From assembly GCA_023426365.1 (NCBI GenBank), contig JAFAAW010000152.1:1-31669 (forward strand): a DNA stretch of 31,669 bases. Direction: 5' to 3'. This document shows positions 1 through 9,765 of this stretch, piece after piece. How positions within the stretch are numbered: position 1 is the stretch's first letter; every line of letters starts with the position of its first letter. Position numbers and translations under genes: made by a program. This DNA comes from Pseudomonadota bacterium. GTDB taxonomy: Bacteria > Pseudomonadota > Alphaproteobacteria > Rhodospirillales > Magnetospirillaceae. The notes under the pieces were generated by a model, which was given only the letters and a program-made list of their open reading frames with translations, was not told the origin of the DNA and ran no database searches.

Positions 1-1495
<1,495 letters not shown>

Positions 1496-1640
1496 CCGAT
1501 TTCCCCTAATGAAGGTAAGGGCAAGCGCCAGTTTCGGGCACGCCGGCACCTTCGGGTGGTATTCCCACCCTTATGGTCAGGGCAGTGCAGATACCATTAC
1601 TTCCCGCCGGCTTCCACCGAAAAAGGCCCCACGCCCACTC
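1496..1640 (-). other. pccB 5' leader, with a small hairpin
   Basis: Non-coding stretch directly upstream of pccB. If transcription starts near 1717 the untranslated leader is about 220 nt, long for a metabolic gene. The clearest structure is a 6-bp hairpin, arms 1554-1559 and 1565-1570, loop of five. I see no conserved riboswitch pattern here. Confidence 0.35.
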
Positions 1641-1752
1641 ACGTTGTGTTGCAATTTGTGACTAACGAAAAGGCTTGCGGCACTTGGCTTTAACGGGGTT
1701 GCGCAACACGCATGGCTTAAGTAATTATATTACCCAACCATACCTCCCTCCA
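1641..1752 (-). promoter_or_regulatory. Candidate pccB promoter with palindromic operator
   Basis: On the minus strand a perfect TATAAT -10 hexamer lies at 1724-1729 in an AT-rich island; no good -35 is visible. Just downstream of the expected start site is the perfect 10-bp palindrome GTTGCGCAAC (1698-1707), and a related TTGCAA-type site lies at 1649-1654. PccR-type short-chain acyl-CoA regulators of alphaproteobacteria are known to bind TTTGCAAA-like sites near pcc genes. That this site works in the same way is inference from similarity and position. Confidence 0.4.
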
Positions 1753-1780
1753 CCACTGGCTTAAATTCCGCCCCGGAAGG

Positions 1781-1809
1781 CGAAAAGCCCCGGAATCCGG
1801 GGCTTTTCG
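1781..1809 (-). terminator. Rho-independent terminator downstream of ATP12
   Basis: Perfect hairpin with 13-bp arms 1781-1793 and 1797-1809 and a 3-nt loop. The outer arms are A/T-rich (AAAA and TTTT), so it can act in either direction. It lies about 70 bases past the ATP12 stop and isolates that operon from pccB. Confidence 0.85.
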
Positions 1810-1877
1810 GGTAGGGTGCGGGCGACGGCATCCATGCACGCCGCCCGCAATCATGGAAATTTTCTTTCAACCGCCCC

Positions 1878-2585
1878 TTACCGGGCCAGCAGCAGCAGGC
1901 GCTCGGCGGCGACGATATCGCGCCTGAGCGCGGCCCGGCGGGCGGCGGCTTCGGCGTCCTCGCCCCATTGCTCGATCTGATAGGTCTCGTCCAGTTGCGA
2001 GATCTCGTAGGTCTGCTCGCCGCTCAGGCGGCCTTCCACCAGCGCCAGCGCCAGCACCAGCGATCCCGACGCCGCGCAGGCGGCCTGGGCGGCGGTCAGT
2101 TGCCAGTCGTCATAGGAGGCCAGCCGGCCGGTAAGGGCGGCCACCGCCTCGGCCGGCTGCGCCACCGCCACCACGCCCGAGGTCACCGCCAGCCGCCCGC
2201 CGGTGAGCTCGGCCGCCCAGTCCAGCAGGGGCTGCCACTGGCTGGTCTGGCGCTTCACCAGGTCGGGCGGGAAATCGGCGCGATAGCACAGCAGGTCGGT
2301 GTCGGCGAAGCGGGCAAGCTGGTCCAGGATGGTGGCGCGCTCGGGGCCGATGCGGTCCAGCGCCGTGCTGGCCAACTGGGTCATGGGCATGGTGTGGGGC
2401 TTGATCTCCTCGACCTGGGCCTCCCACTCCTCGGCCATGGCTTCGGCCAGCGGGCGGAACGGCACCGCGAGGCGGCACCCCGCCGGGGTCTTGACCGGGC
2501 GGCCGTCCAGATGCACGGCGAAGCCGTCCTCGGTCGCGGCCGCGCTGGCCTGCTTGTAGAAACGCTTCAGGGTCTTGTTGAGCAT
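1878..2585 (-). CDS. ATP12-family F1-ATPase assembly chaperone
   Basis: ATP12 homologue, 235 residues. Mitochondrial Atp12 binds the free F1 alpha subunit during F1-ATPase assembly, and alphaproteobacteria keep the gene. Family features visible are the N-terminal segment with a lysine- and tyrosine-rich start (LNKTLKRFYK), the LDGRPVKTPAG motif, the EEWEAQ segment, the MPMTQLASTALD segment, and the SQWQPLLDW helix. I chose the ATG at 2585 because GAGG lies eight to twelve bases upstream and homologues begin there; a GTG five codons further up (2600) has no ribosome-binding site. It is last in an apparent operon, 64 bases after the beta-lactamase stop, and is followed by a strong terminator. 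The assembly role in this organism is inferred from the family. Confidence 0.9.
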   Translation of the reverse strand: MLNKTLKRFYKQASAAATEDGFAVHLDGRPVKTPAGCRLAVPFRPLAEAMAEEWEAQVEEIKPHTMPMTQLASTALDRIGPERATILDQLARFADTDLLCYRADFPPDLVKRQTSQWQPLLDWAAELTGGRLAVTSGVVAVAQPAEAVAALTGRLASYDDWQLTAAQAACAASGSLVLALALVEGRLSGEQTYEISQLDETYQIEQWGEDAEAAARRAALRRDIVAAERLLLLAR

Positions 2586-2649
2586 GCTGGCGCCTCGCAC
2601 GGGGAATCACGGCGGGACATAGGCGAAAACGCCCTGCCCCGCAAGAGGA

Positions 2650-3504
2650 TCAGGCCAGCGCCCGCACCGCCAGCCGTGCCGCCTCGGCCACCGCATCGTC
2701 GCGGCGGGCGGCGTCGCGGGCCGGACGGCGCGAGAACACCGCCAGCACCAGCGGCGCCCGGCCAGGCGGCCACAGCACCGCCATGTCGTTGGCGATGCCG
2801 TACGGCCCCGACCCGGTCTTGCCCGCCAAGGCCCAATCGGCGGGAATTCCGGCGCGGATGCGGGCGGCCCCGGTGGTGCTGGCCTGCATCCACGCCACCA
2901 GACGACCGCGTTCGGGATTGCCCAGCACGTTGCCCAACACCAGCCGCCCCAGGGTGCGGACCATGGCCAGCGGCGTGCTGGTGTCGCGGGGGTCGTCCGG
3001 CGCCGCCTCGTTCAGATCGGGTTCGACGCGGTCCAGGCGGAAGGTGTCGTCGCCCAGCGACCGGACAAAGGCGGTCAGCGCCGCCGGGCCGCCGATTTCC
3101 CGCAACAGCAGGTTGGCGGCGGTGTTGTCGCTGCTGCGCAGGGTGGCGGCGCACAATTCGGCGATGCTCATGCCCTGCCCGGCGCGCGGTTGGGTATCGG
3201 GGGAATGGGTCACCAGATCGGCGCCGGAAAAATCGACGCGACGGCCCAGCAGCGGCCGGTCGGCCATCACCCGCTTCAACACCGCCGCCACCAGCAGCGC
3301 CTTGAAGGTCGAGCAAAAGGCGAAGCGGTCGTCGCCGCGATGGCTGAAGACCCGACCATCGCCCATGTCCAGCGCCGCCACCCCCAGCCGCACATCGTGG
3401 CGATGTTCCAGCGCCGCCAGCGTTTCCCCGGCCAGCGCCGGGCGGGCCAGCAGCGGCGACAAGGCGGCGGCGCCCAGCAGGGTGCGGCGGGGTAGCAATT
3501 TCAT
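2650..3504 (-). CDS. Class A beta-lactamase with twin-arginine signal
   Basis: Periplasmic serine beta-lactamase, 284 residues, complete. The N-terminus MKLLPRRTLLGAAALSPL is a twin-arginine signal with likely cleavage after A25. All class A active-site elements are in place, five below Ambler numbering: S65-T-F-K68, S125-D-N127, E161-P-D-L-N165 (the general-base Glu166/Asn170 motif) and K229-T-G. A cysteine precedes the catalytic serine (C64, Ambler 69), as in CTX-M, L2 and the class A carbapenemases, but the Ambler 238 cysteine that forms the carbapenemase disulfide is absent; the second mature cysteine is C118. KTGSG followed by AND resembles L2/CTX-M-like enzymes. Its ATG overlaps the upstream stop as ATGA, so it is probably translationally coupled. 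No ampR-like regulator is adjacent. The substrate spectrum cannot be read from sequence. Confidence 0.94.
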   Translation of the reverse strand: MKLLPRRTLLGAAALSPLLARPALAGETLAALEHRHDVRLGVAALDMGDGRVFSHRGDDRFAFCSTFKALLVAAVLKRVMADRPLLGRRVDFSGADLVTHSPDTQPRAGQGMSIAELCAATLRSSDNTAANLLLREIGGPAALTAFVRSLGDDTFRLDRVEPDLNEAAPDDPRDTSTPLAMVRTLGRLVLGNVLGNPERGRLVAWMQASTTGAARIRAGIPADWALAGKTGSGPYGIANDMAVLWPPGRAPLVLAVFSRRPARDAARRDDAVAEAARLAVRALA

Positions 3505-5804
3505 GGCGTTTCCCGGCTCGGCACGATCGGCCGTCGAGCTTCGTCGGCCAGCCCGGTCAGCACCAGGCCGCCACCGGCGATCCGCACCACGGCGAAGCGC
3601 GCCCGTGCCCAGTCGCGGCCGGCGCCTTCCTGGAACAGAAAGGAATCCGGCCCCAGGCGCGGATCATGGCGTCCCGGCCCCAGGCGCAGCGGCACCTCGT
3701 CGGCGGCGGCATCGGCCGGGGTGGCGATGGGGCGGGCCGCCACCATGACGCCGTCGCCGTCCAGCCGCAGCGCCGCCAGCCCACCGGTTGCGGCCACTTC
3801 GACCCCGCCCATGTCATAGGCCAGCGCCATGTAATCGCCCTGGATCAACGAGCGCGGATCGACGGGCCGCAGCGGCAGCAACACCTGCCGCCCCTCGGCG
3901 ACGATGCGGGCCTTGCCCTGCCAATCCCATGCCTCGAAGGCGGCGGGCAGCAAAGCGGCGGCCAGGATCGCCAGCACCGCGGCCCGCGTCGGCCGCGCCA
4001 GGGCGGGGCGGCCATTCACCAGCAGCCAGCCCAGCCCGGCCAGCACCGCCCCCGCCGCCAGCAACGCCGCCTTGCGGTCCAACGGCACCGCCAGCAGATA
4101 ATAGAAGCGCACCACCGACCATCCGGCCAGGGCGATGCCCAGCACCACCAGCAGCCGGATGCCGAAACGGGCCGAGGCGGCGGCCAGCCCAACCAGCCCG
4201 GCGCCCCCGGCGGGCACCACCAGCGCCCCGCCCAGCATCAGTCCGGCGGCGCCCAGCAGGCGCGGCTGCATCAGATCGCGCCGCGTCCACAGCGCCGCCG
4301 CCATCAGGCCAAGCGCCGCAACCGCCGCAGCCCCCCGGCAGAACCACGACAATTCCGGCTCGGCGAATTCCAGCCCGGCGGGCACCAGGAAGGCACACAG
4401 CAGCAACACCATGCCGACAGCCCGCACCGACGGGCGCAGCCGCCCGACGCACCACCAGCCGGGCAGCGCCAGCACGGCCGCCAGGATTGCCACCCCGGCG
4501 GGCGCGACCTCGTACACACGCAAGATTGCCGCCACCACGGCCAGCAGCACCGAAACGGCCCCGGCCACCGCCTCGCGCGACAGCAGCAGCACCAGCGGCA
4601 GCACCCCCCAGGCGGCCACCACCACCGCATCGGACAGGGGCGGCGTGTCGGCGGCGCGAAAAGCGATTTCGGCCACCACCGCGCCATAGGCCACCACCAC
4701 GCAGGCGGCGTGGACATGGCGGACGAACGCCCCCTGTCCCCGGCGACTGACCAGGGCGGCAACCCCGCCCACCACCGCCAGCGGCCACGCCCGTTCGCCG
4801 TGGGACAGGGCGAACTGCAGCAGGGCCACGCCCAGGGCCGCCGTCACCACCGCCACCCAGGCACCGATGCCGATGCCGATGCCCAACACCCGCTCCAGCA
4901 CGGCGGGCGACAGGCCGCCGATGCCGAACAGACGGCGCAGGGCCACCGCCAGCACCGCCAACCCGCCCAGCATCACCAGCGCGGCGAGCAGCAGGCGCAG
5001 GGCTTCCTCGGTGCCCGAGCCGCCCGTCATCTCGCGCAGCAGCAGGTATTCCAACAGCACCACCGCCAGCACCAGGGCGATGGCGGCGGGCCATGGGCCA
5101 CGTCGGCGCGGCGGCGCCGCCGGCACGGTGACGGCGGCCAGCGCCAGGGCCACGGCCAGCGGCCCGTCGTCAGAGGCGAACAGCCCGCCCAGCCCCAGAC
5201 AGGCCGCCACCAAGGCCAGCACCACCGGCACCAGCCAACCGTCGCGCCGTTCCACCGCTAGCCACAGCCCGCCCACCGCCAGCGGCGCCAGGGCGGCGGC
5301 GGTCAGTTCCCATTGAACGGGCAGCCACGCCGGCGGCGCCACGCCCGCGGTCCAGCGCAAGGCCGCCGCCGTCGCCGTCAGCACCGCCACCAGCCATGCG
5401 GCGTCGGACCGCGCCGCCAGCGCCCACGCCACGGCAAGGCCGCTCCACAGCGCGAACAATTCCCAGGCATCGGCGCCGGTCTGCCAGATCTGGCCGTGCA
5501 CGCCCAACAGCACACCCGACAGAACCGCCCCCGCCGTCGTCCAAGCGGAACGGACGAAGCCGCCCGCCGGCGCCGCCAGCGCCCCCAGGGCACACAGCAC
5601 CAGCAGCAGGTCCAGCCCCACCACCTTGAGCGCCGGGGCCATGTCCCACCAATTGGCCGCATAGAAGAACAGGATGGCGGCCACCGCCTGCGTCAACGCG
5701 GCGACGGCCAGCCCCAGGGCGACAAAGCCCCGGCCGGAACCGGCCAAAGCCGACAGGCCGGGATCGACCGGGATGGAGTTGCCGGAATCGGCCTGGATGG
5801 ACAT
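3501..5804 (-). CDS. Fused DUF2157-DUF4401-GDYXXLXY multi-pass membrane protein
   Basis: A 767-residue polytopic membrane protein of unknown function. The N-terminal part matches the DUF2157 pattern: paired membrane segments, then GQIWQTGADAW at about residues 104-114, which is the family signature (GQIYQTGAD type). The long middle is almost wholly hydrophobic, with many membrane segments, consistent with DUF4401. The C-terminal soluble region holds GDYMALAY at about 656-663, the defining motif of GDYXXLXY proteins. In many bacteria these are two or three adjacent genes; here they form one chain, which supports physical association of the parts. The stop overlaps the beta-lactamase start by four bases, and the start lies seven bases after the asmA-like stop. 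DUF4401 assignment of the middle is less certain than the two ends. Confidence 0.85.
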   Translation of the reverse strand: MSIQADSGNSIPVDPGLSALAGSGRGFVALGLAVAALTQAVAAILFFYAANWWDMAPALKVVGLDLLLVLCALGALAAPAGGFVRSAWTTAGAVLSGVLLGVHGQIWQTGADAWELFALWSGLAVAWALAARSDAAWLVAVLTATAAALRWTAGVAPPAWLPVQWELTAAALAPLAVGGLWLAVERRDGWLVPVVLALVAACLGLGGLFASDDGPLAVALALAAVTVPAAPPRRRGPWPAAIALVLAVVLLEYLLLREMTGGSGTEEALRLLLAALVMLGGLAVLAVALRRLFGIGGLSPAVLERVLGIGIGIGAWVAVVTAALGVALLQFALSHGERAWPLAVVGGVAALVSRRGQGAFVRHVHAACVVVAYGAVVAEIAFRAADTPPLSDAVVVAAWGVLPLVLLLSREAVAGAVSVLLAVVAAILRVYEVAPAGVAILAAVLALPGWWCVGRLRPSVRAVGMVLLLCAFLVPAGLEFAEPELSWFCRGAAAVAALGLMAAALWTRRDLMQPRLLGAAGLMLGGALVVPAGGAGLVGLAAASARFGIRLLVVLGIALAGWSVVRFYYLLAVPLDRKAALLAAGAVLAGLGWLLVNGRPALARPTRAAVLAILAAALLPAAFEAWDWQGKARIVAEGRQVLLPLRPVDPRSLIQGDYMALAYDMGGVEVAATGGLAALRLDGDGVMVAARPIATPADAAADEVPLRLGPGRHDPRLGPDSFLFQEGAGRDWARARFAVVRIAGGGLVLTGLADEARRPIVPSRETP

Positions 5805-5811
5805 GACCGCT

Positions 5812-8091
5812 TCAGTTTCCGAACAGAGAATCCAGCAGGCCGGGTTCGGCCTTCTTGCCCTTCCTGGCCTTCTTGTCGCCGGCCTTGGCGGCCGGCGCGG
5901 CGGCGCCCAGGGCGGTGCGGCACGGATTGGAATCGCCGGTCAGCCGGTCGAACAAAGCCTCGCCCACCAGGGACAGGCCACCGGTGGCCACCGCCGCCCC
6001 CACGGTGGCGGCGGTGCGCACGGTGCCCAGTTCGTCCAGGCTGAGCGCGGGTTCGGCCAGGGTGCCGCGAATGCGGGTCATGCCGGCCAGCGGCGACGTC
6101 AGCGACAGCCCGATGCCGTCGCGGGCGCGCGGGGTGATCCCCAGGTCCAACTGCTCGTCGCGCAGGTTGACGGTGCCGGCGCCGACCACGTTGACCTTGG
6201 CCGTTTCCACGGCGATGCCGCGATCGGCGGTGGCGACGCCGTCGCGCACCACGAAACGGGCCACCGCGCACGACAGCGGCGTGCTGTCCTCGGACCGGCT
6301 GAGCGGATTGAGGATGCCGACCAGTTGCACCAGCAGATCGCCGCCGGCCCAATTGAGGGCGGTGTTGCGCAGGCGGCCCTCGCCCACGCTGACCACCGCC
6401 TCGCCCGAGACCGACGCCATCAGCGCCCGCCAGGACGGGCCGGCGCCACGCAGGTCCACCCGCAGGTCGGTTCGGCCGCCGGTCAGCGCCTCGTTGCCGG
6501 CATCCTTGAGCAGGCGGCCAAGATCCAGGCCACGGCCGTTCAGCCGCAGCGACAGCGCCGGCACCTTGGCGGCACCATCGAGCACCGCCTCGGCCTCGAC
6601 CGGGGCGCCGGCGGCCAGGGCGCGCACCGGACGCAGGCTGAGCCGTCCGCCCGCCAGCTCCACCGCCGCCGACAGATCGGCCAGATGCAGGGCGCCCAGG
6701 CCCAGGCGCTGCGCGTTCAGCGTCAGCCGCGCATCCAGCGCCCGCAGCGCCTCCAGCGACAGCGGCTCGGCGGGGAACAGGCGGCCGTCATCCGCCACCT
6801 TGATCGATTTGGGGGCCAGCTTCTCGCCGGGCTTGGAGGCCGGGGTGGTGAAGTCGGCCAGATTGAGGACGCCCGAGGTCAGCACGCCGGTCAGCACCGG
6901 CCGGGCGGCCCGCACATCGAGCGCCAGTTCGCCGTTCACGTCGCTGCCCGCCAGGGTCGCCTTGAGGTCGGCCAGCTTCCACTGGCCGGCACCGCCCGAC
7001 AGCAGGCCGGTGGCCTTGAGCGGCCCCATGGACGGCACCTCGGTGCCGGTCAGGCGCGACAGGCCGGCCAGGCTGTCGCTTTCCACCACCAGCGACAGGT
7101 CCACCCCCTCCAGGCGGGAGAGGTCGCGCACGGCGCCGCGCGCGGTGACCAGCAACGCGTCGCGCCGCCCGGCCGACAGCTCCATCTCGCTCAGCGCCAG
7201 CGCGCCGTGGCCGTCGCCCAGATTGGCCGACAGCTTGAACGGCCCTAGGGCGGGCGGCGGCGCCTCGGCGGCGGCGCCTTCGCCCAGGCGCATCACCTTG
7301 CCCAATTCGTCGCCCTGCACCGCCAGATTGAGGGCCAGGCCGCGCCCCGCCAACGGGTCGGCCACGGTGCCCTCGACCTTGGCCAGCAGGCCGTCGAACG
7401 TGGCCTTGAGCTGCACCGACCACGGCCTGTCCGCCGCCGACGGCATGACCACCCGCCCGTCCACGTCCAGCATGCGCTGGCCCAGATTACCCACCATCTT
7501 GACCGCCAGATGCTGGCGCGCGGTGGCCTCGGGCAGCACCGTCAGCTTGTGCAGGTAGAAGGTGTTGAGGGTGTCGCCGTCGCGCCAGCTCAGGCGGGCG
7601 TTCTTGATCTTGACCTCGCGCAGGGTGAAACGGGTGGCGGCCACGCCGGCCTTGTCGCCCCGCGCGGCATCGGCCGCCTCCACCGGGGCGGCCTTGGCCG
7701 GCGAGAACGACCAATTGACCTGGCCGCCGCGGCCGGATTCCAGCAGCACGTCCGGCGCCGTCAGCACCAGCCGCTGGATGCGCAATTCGCGCTTGAGCAG
7801 CGGCAGCAGGGCGACCTCGGCCTCGATGCGCTCGACCTTGATCATCTCGGGCCGCGACCCGCCGGGGACGTTGCCCAGCGACACCCCGGTGGCGATGATC
7901 TTGGGGATCAGCCCCAGCCGCAATTCCAGCGGCCCGGCGATGGTCAGCGTGCGGCCGGTGGCGGCCTGCACCTGCTCGACCACCAGCCCCTTGATGCGCT
8001 GGAAATCCATGGATTTGGTGGCGGCCACCAGCCCCACCGCCAGGACGGCGGCCAGCACCGCCAGCAGTTTCAGCGCGGTGCTCAGACGCAT
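5812..8091 (-). CDS. AsmA-family envelope protein
   Basis: Protein of 759 residues with one N-terminal membrane anchor (about residues 5-25), followed by an AsmA-type N-terminal domain and a long beta-rich region ending in an AsmA C-terminal domain. AsmA-like proteins are anchored in the inner membrane, reach into the periplasm and are related to bridge-like lipid-transfer proteins; a role in outer-membrane lipid homeostasis is family knowledge. The segment with AATGRTLTIAGPLELRL is the typical post-anchor motif. The C-terminus is lysine-rich. I start at the ATG at 8091 (MRLSTALKLL), because the longer reading has a low-complexity arginine-rich extension lying within the HAD gene. The gene overlaps the HAD stop by ten bases, and the next gene begins seven bases after its stop, so co-transcription is likely. 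Confidence 0.88.
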   Translation of the reverse strand: MRLSTALKLLAVLAAVLAVGLVAATKSMDFQRIKGLVVEQVQAATGRTLTIAGPLELRLGLIPKIIATGVSLGNVPGGSRPEMIKVERIEAEVALLPLLKRELRIQRLVLTAPDVLLESGRGGQVNWSFSPAKAAPVEAADAARGDKAGVAATRFTLREVKIKNARLSWRDGDTLNTFYLHKLTVLPEATARQHLAVKMVGNLGQRMLDVDGRVVMPSAADRPWSVQLKATFDGLLAKVEGTVADPLAGRGLALNLAVQGDELGKVMRLGEGAAAEAPPPALGPFKLSANLGDGHGALALSEMELSAGRRDALLVTARGAVRDLSRLEGVDLSLVVESDSLAGLSRLTGTEVPSMGPLKATGLLSGGAGQWKLADLKATLAGSDVNGELALDVRAARPVLTGVLTSGVLNLADFTTPASKPGEKLAPKSIKVADDGRLFPAEPLSLEALRALDARLTLNAQRLGLGALHLADLSAAVELAGGRLSLRPVRALAAGAPVEAEAVLDGAAKVPALSLRLNGRGLDLGRLLKDAGNEALTGGRTDLRVDLRGAGPSWRALMASVSGEAVVSVGEGRLRNTALNWAGGDLLVQLVGILNPLSRSEDSTPLSCAVARFVVRDGVATADRGIAVETAKVNVVGAGTVNLRDEQLDLGITPRARDGIGLSLTSPLAGMTRIRGTLAEPALSLDELGTVRTAATVGAAVATGGLSLVGEALFDRLTGDSNPCRTALGAAAPAAKAGDKKARKGKKAEPGLLDSLFGN

Positions 8092-8783
8092 TGGTGGGTT
8101 CCCGGCAAGGCATCGAGCATCTCGGCCAGTCCTTCGAAGCTGTCGATGACGGTGAAGGCGCCGGACTGGTGCAACTCGGGGATGGAGTGGTAACCCCACG
8201 ACACGCCGATGCCGGTAGCGCGCGCGGCGCGCGCCATCGCCATGTCATAGGCGGTGTCGCCGATCATCACCATGTCGGCGGCCTCGACTCCGGTTTCGGC
8301 GGCGGCGCGCAGCAGCATGCCGGGATGGGGCTTGCCGGGATTGTCGTCGGCGGTCTGGATGGTGACGAAGCGCCCCCAAAGCCCGTGGTTGCGCAGCATG
8401 TTGTCCACCCCGCGCCGCGACTTGCCGGTGGCCAGCCCCAACAGCCAGCCCTGGGCCTCGAGCGCGTCCAGCGTCTCGATCACCCCGGGAAACAGGGGTT
8501 CGGCGTTGTCGGGCAGCAGCCTGAGCGCGCGAAAGGCGTCCTTGTAATGCTCGGCCACCGCGCGATGGGTTCCGTGATCCGCCCACGGCAGCAGGCTGGC
8601 GCACGCCTCGACCAGCGACAGGCCGATGATGCGCCGCACCTCGACCGGGTCGGGCACGCCCAGTTCCATGCGCGACCACGCCATGGTCATGGCGCTGACG
8701 ATGTTGTGCTCGGAATCGATCAAGGTGCCGTCCACGTCGAAGACGGCAAGTCGCAGGCGGCTCATGGAAAACGCCACGTTCAT
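8082..8783 (-). CDS. HAD-superfamily phosphatase, phosphoglycolate phosphatase-like
   Basis: HAD hydrolase of subfamily IA type, 233 residues. Motif I is D16-V-D18-G-T-L with the nucleophile and acid/base aspartates; motif II is the threonine in LATGKS (T119); motif III is K151 in GKPHP; motif IV is GDTAYDMAMA with D176 and D180. A helical cap lies between motifs I and II. It resembles Gph-like enzymes, but the true substrate is unknown. The start is uncertain: the ATG at 8783 and the ATG at 8765 (MSRLRLAVFD) both lack a convincing ribosome-binding site, and homologues often begin like the second. A possible promoter lies at 8799-8827. It leads the operon continuing into the AsmA-like gene. 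HAD genes stand between rluC and ATP12 in many alphaproteobacteria. Confidence 0.9.
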   Translation of the reverse strand: MNVAFSMSRLRLAVFDVDGTLIDSEHNIVSAMTMAWSRMELGVPDPVEVRRIIGLSLVEACASLLPWADHGTHRAVAEHYKDAFRALRLLPDNAEPLFPGVIETLDALEAQGWLLGLATGKSRRGVDNMLRNHGLWGRFVTIQTADDNPGKPHPGMLLRAAAETGVEAADMVMIGDTAYDMAMARAARATGIGVSWGYHSIPELHQSGAFTVIDSFEGLAEMLDALPGTHQCV

Positions 8784-8798
8784 TTGTTCAGGGCGGGC

Positions 8799-8827
8799 AG
8801 CTTACCCCATGCCCGTGCGCCAACCAA
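8799..8827 (-). promoter_or_regulatory. Candidate promoter for the HAD-asmA-bla-ATP12 operon
   Basis: Minus-strand hexamers TTGGTT (8822-8827) and TAAGCT (8799-8804) are separated by 17 bases. Transcription would start near 8792, only about eight bases before the ATG at 8783 but 26 before the alternative ATG at 8765. The match to consensus is moderate. Confidence 0.35.
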
Positions 8828-8969
8828 CCGCGGAACGATGGCGAAAGTGAGGCGCAGGACGGCCATGACATGCATGGGGTCTGTGCAGCCTGGGCCAGTT
8901 GAGATAAGGTGCCGGCCACCATCGCCCCCTTGTCCGGCCGCCATGGGCCGCAGCGGCGAAGTTGAATTG

Positions 8970-8983
8970 CAAAGGTGCCTTTG
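8970..8983. promoter_or_regulatory. Palindromic candidate operator
   Basis: Perfect inverted repeat CAAAGG-TG-CCTTTG, 42 bases upstream of the plus-strand secreted-protein start and in the shared upstream region with the HAD operon. The position suits a regulator-binding site, but no regulator or known consensus is recognised. Confidence 0.3.
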
Positions 8984-9025
8984 AAAGCCGTACTTCACCG
9001 GCACCACCCTTGGAGGTCGCCTCAG

Positions 9026-9715
9026 ATGCGTTTTGGACCGTTTGCCATTGCCCTTGCCGTTGTGGTTACCGCCGCCGCCGCCCCCGCGCTGGCGCAAGGC
9101 GTAACCGAGCAGCCCGCCCAGGGACAGGCCCAGCCGCAGGACCCGGCGCAGCGCTTCCAGGCTTACGTGACCAGCGACGGCTATAAGACCATGCTGGGCC
9201 AGATGGCGGTGATGGGCGACACCATCTCGGCGCCCGAATGCAAGGAGCACAAGCCGCAGGAGCGCGCCAGCCTGACCATCTACGCGGCGCCGCTGTTCGA
9301 AGCCGGCGTACACCCGGTGGCCGGCCTGTGGCTGGACCGCATCAAGATGAACCGCTGCGGCGCCACCACCTTCCAGAACATCCTGATCCAGGCGCAGAGG
9401 GACGGTCAGCCGCCGCGCGCCGCCCTGATGATGCCGGGCACCACCATGGCCAACCCGCCCATGCAGAACCTGATCATGAAGGACATCCTGGGCGCGCTGG
9501 CGAAGAAGAACTGCGCCGACCAGAGCAAGATCATCCCGGTCGACACCAAGCGCGACAAGGAGACCAAGCCCATGAAGCTGGACGACAAGGGCATGATCGT
9601 CGAGGGCGCGTGGAAGGAAACCTGGACCCTGAAGGCGTGCGGCAAGACCGTCACCGCCACCGTGGACATCGCCAGCGACGGCAAGGGCAGCCTGACCCAC
9701 AAGGTCAAGATGTAG
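9026..9715 (+). CDS. Secreted protein of unknown function with four cysteines
   Basis: Protein of 229 residues that I do not recognise. It has a clear Sec signal peptide (MRFGPFAIALAVVV...), likely cleaved after A23, then a Gln/Pro-rich linker (about residues 25-42) and one globular domain with exactly four cysteines (C72, C111, C163, C205). These probably form two periplasmic disulfides. The C-terminal third is lysine-rich and looks beta-structured, ending HKVKM. I chose the ATG at 9026 because GGAGG lies nine bases upstream and the signal peptide begins there; a longer reading from 8975 has no such support. It is the only plus-strand gene in the left half and is monocistronic, with a terminator just beyond its stop shared with the convergent rluC. 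Confidence 0.85.
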   Translation: MRFGPFAIALAVVVTAAAAPALAQGVTEQPAQGQAQPQDPAQRFQAYVTSDGYKTMLGQMAVMGDTISAPECKEHKPQERASLTIYAAPLFEAGVHPVAGLWLDRIKMNRCGATTFQNILIQAQRDGQPPRAALMMPGTTMANPPMQNLIMKDILGALAKKNCADQSKIIPVDTKRDKETKPMKLDDKGMIVEGAWKETWTLKACGKTVTATVDIASDGKGSLTHKVKM

Positions 9716-9738
9716 GCCGGTCCCTGGCCGGACATGGA

Positions 9739-9765
9739 AAAGGCGGGCCGTGGCCCGCCTTTTTT
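9739..9765. terminator. Bidirectional rho-independent terminator between convergent genes
   Basis: Ten-bp stem 9739-9748 / 9753-9762 with a 4-nt loop, followed on the plus strand by a run of T (9760-9765) and on the minus strand by TTTT. It serves the plus-strand secreted-protein gene and the minus-strand rluC, whose stop codon begins at 9767. Confidence 0.88.

Noticed and set aside
3666..5261. Long plus-strand open frame of 531 codons opposite the fused membrane protein
   Set aside because: Composition is Gln/His/Arg repeats typical of antisense frames in GC-rich genes; no domain or ribosome-binding site.
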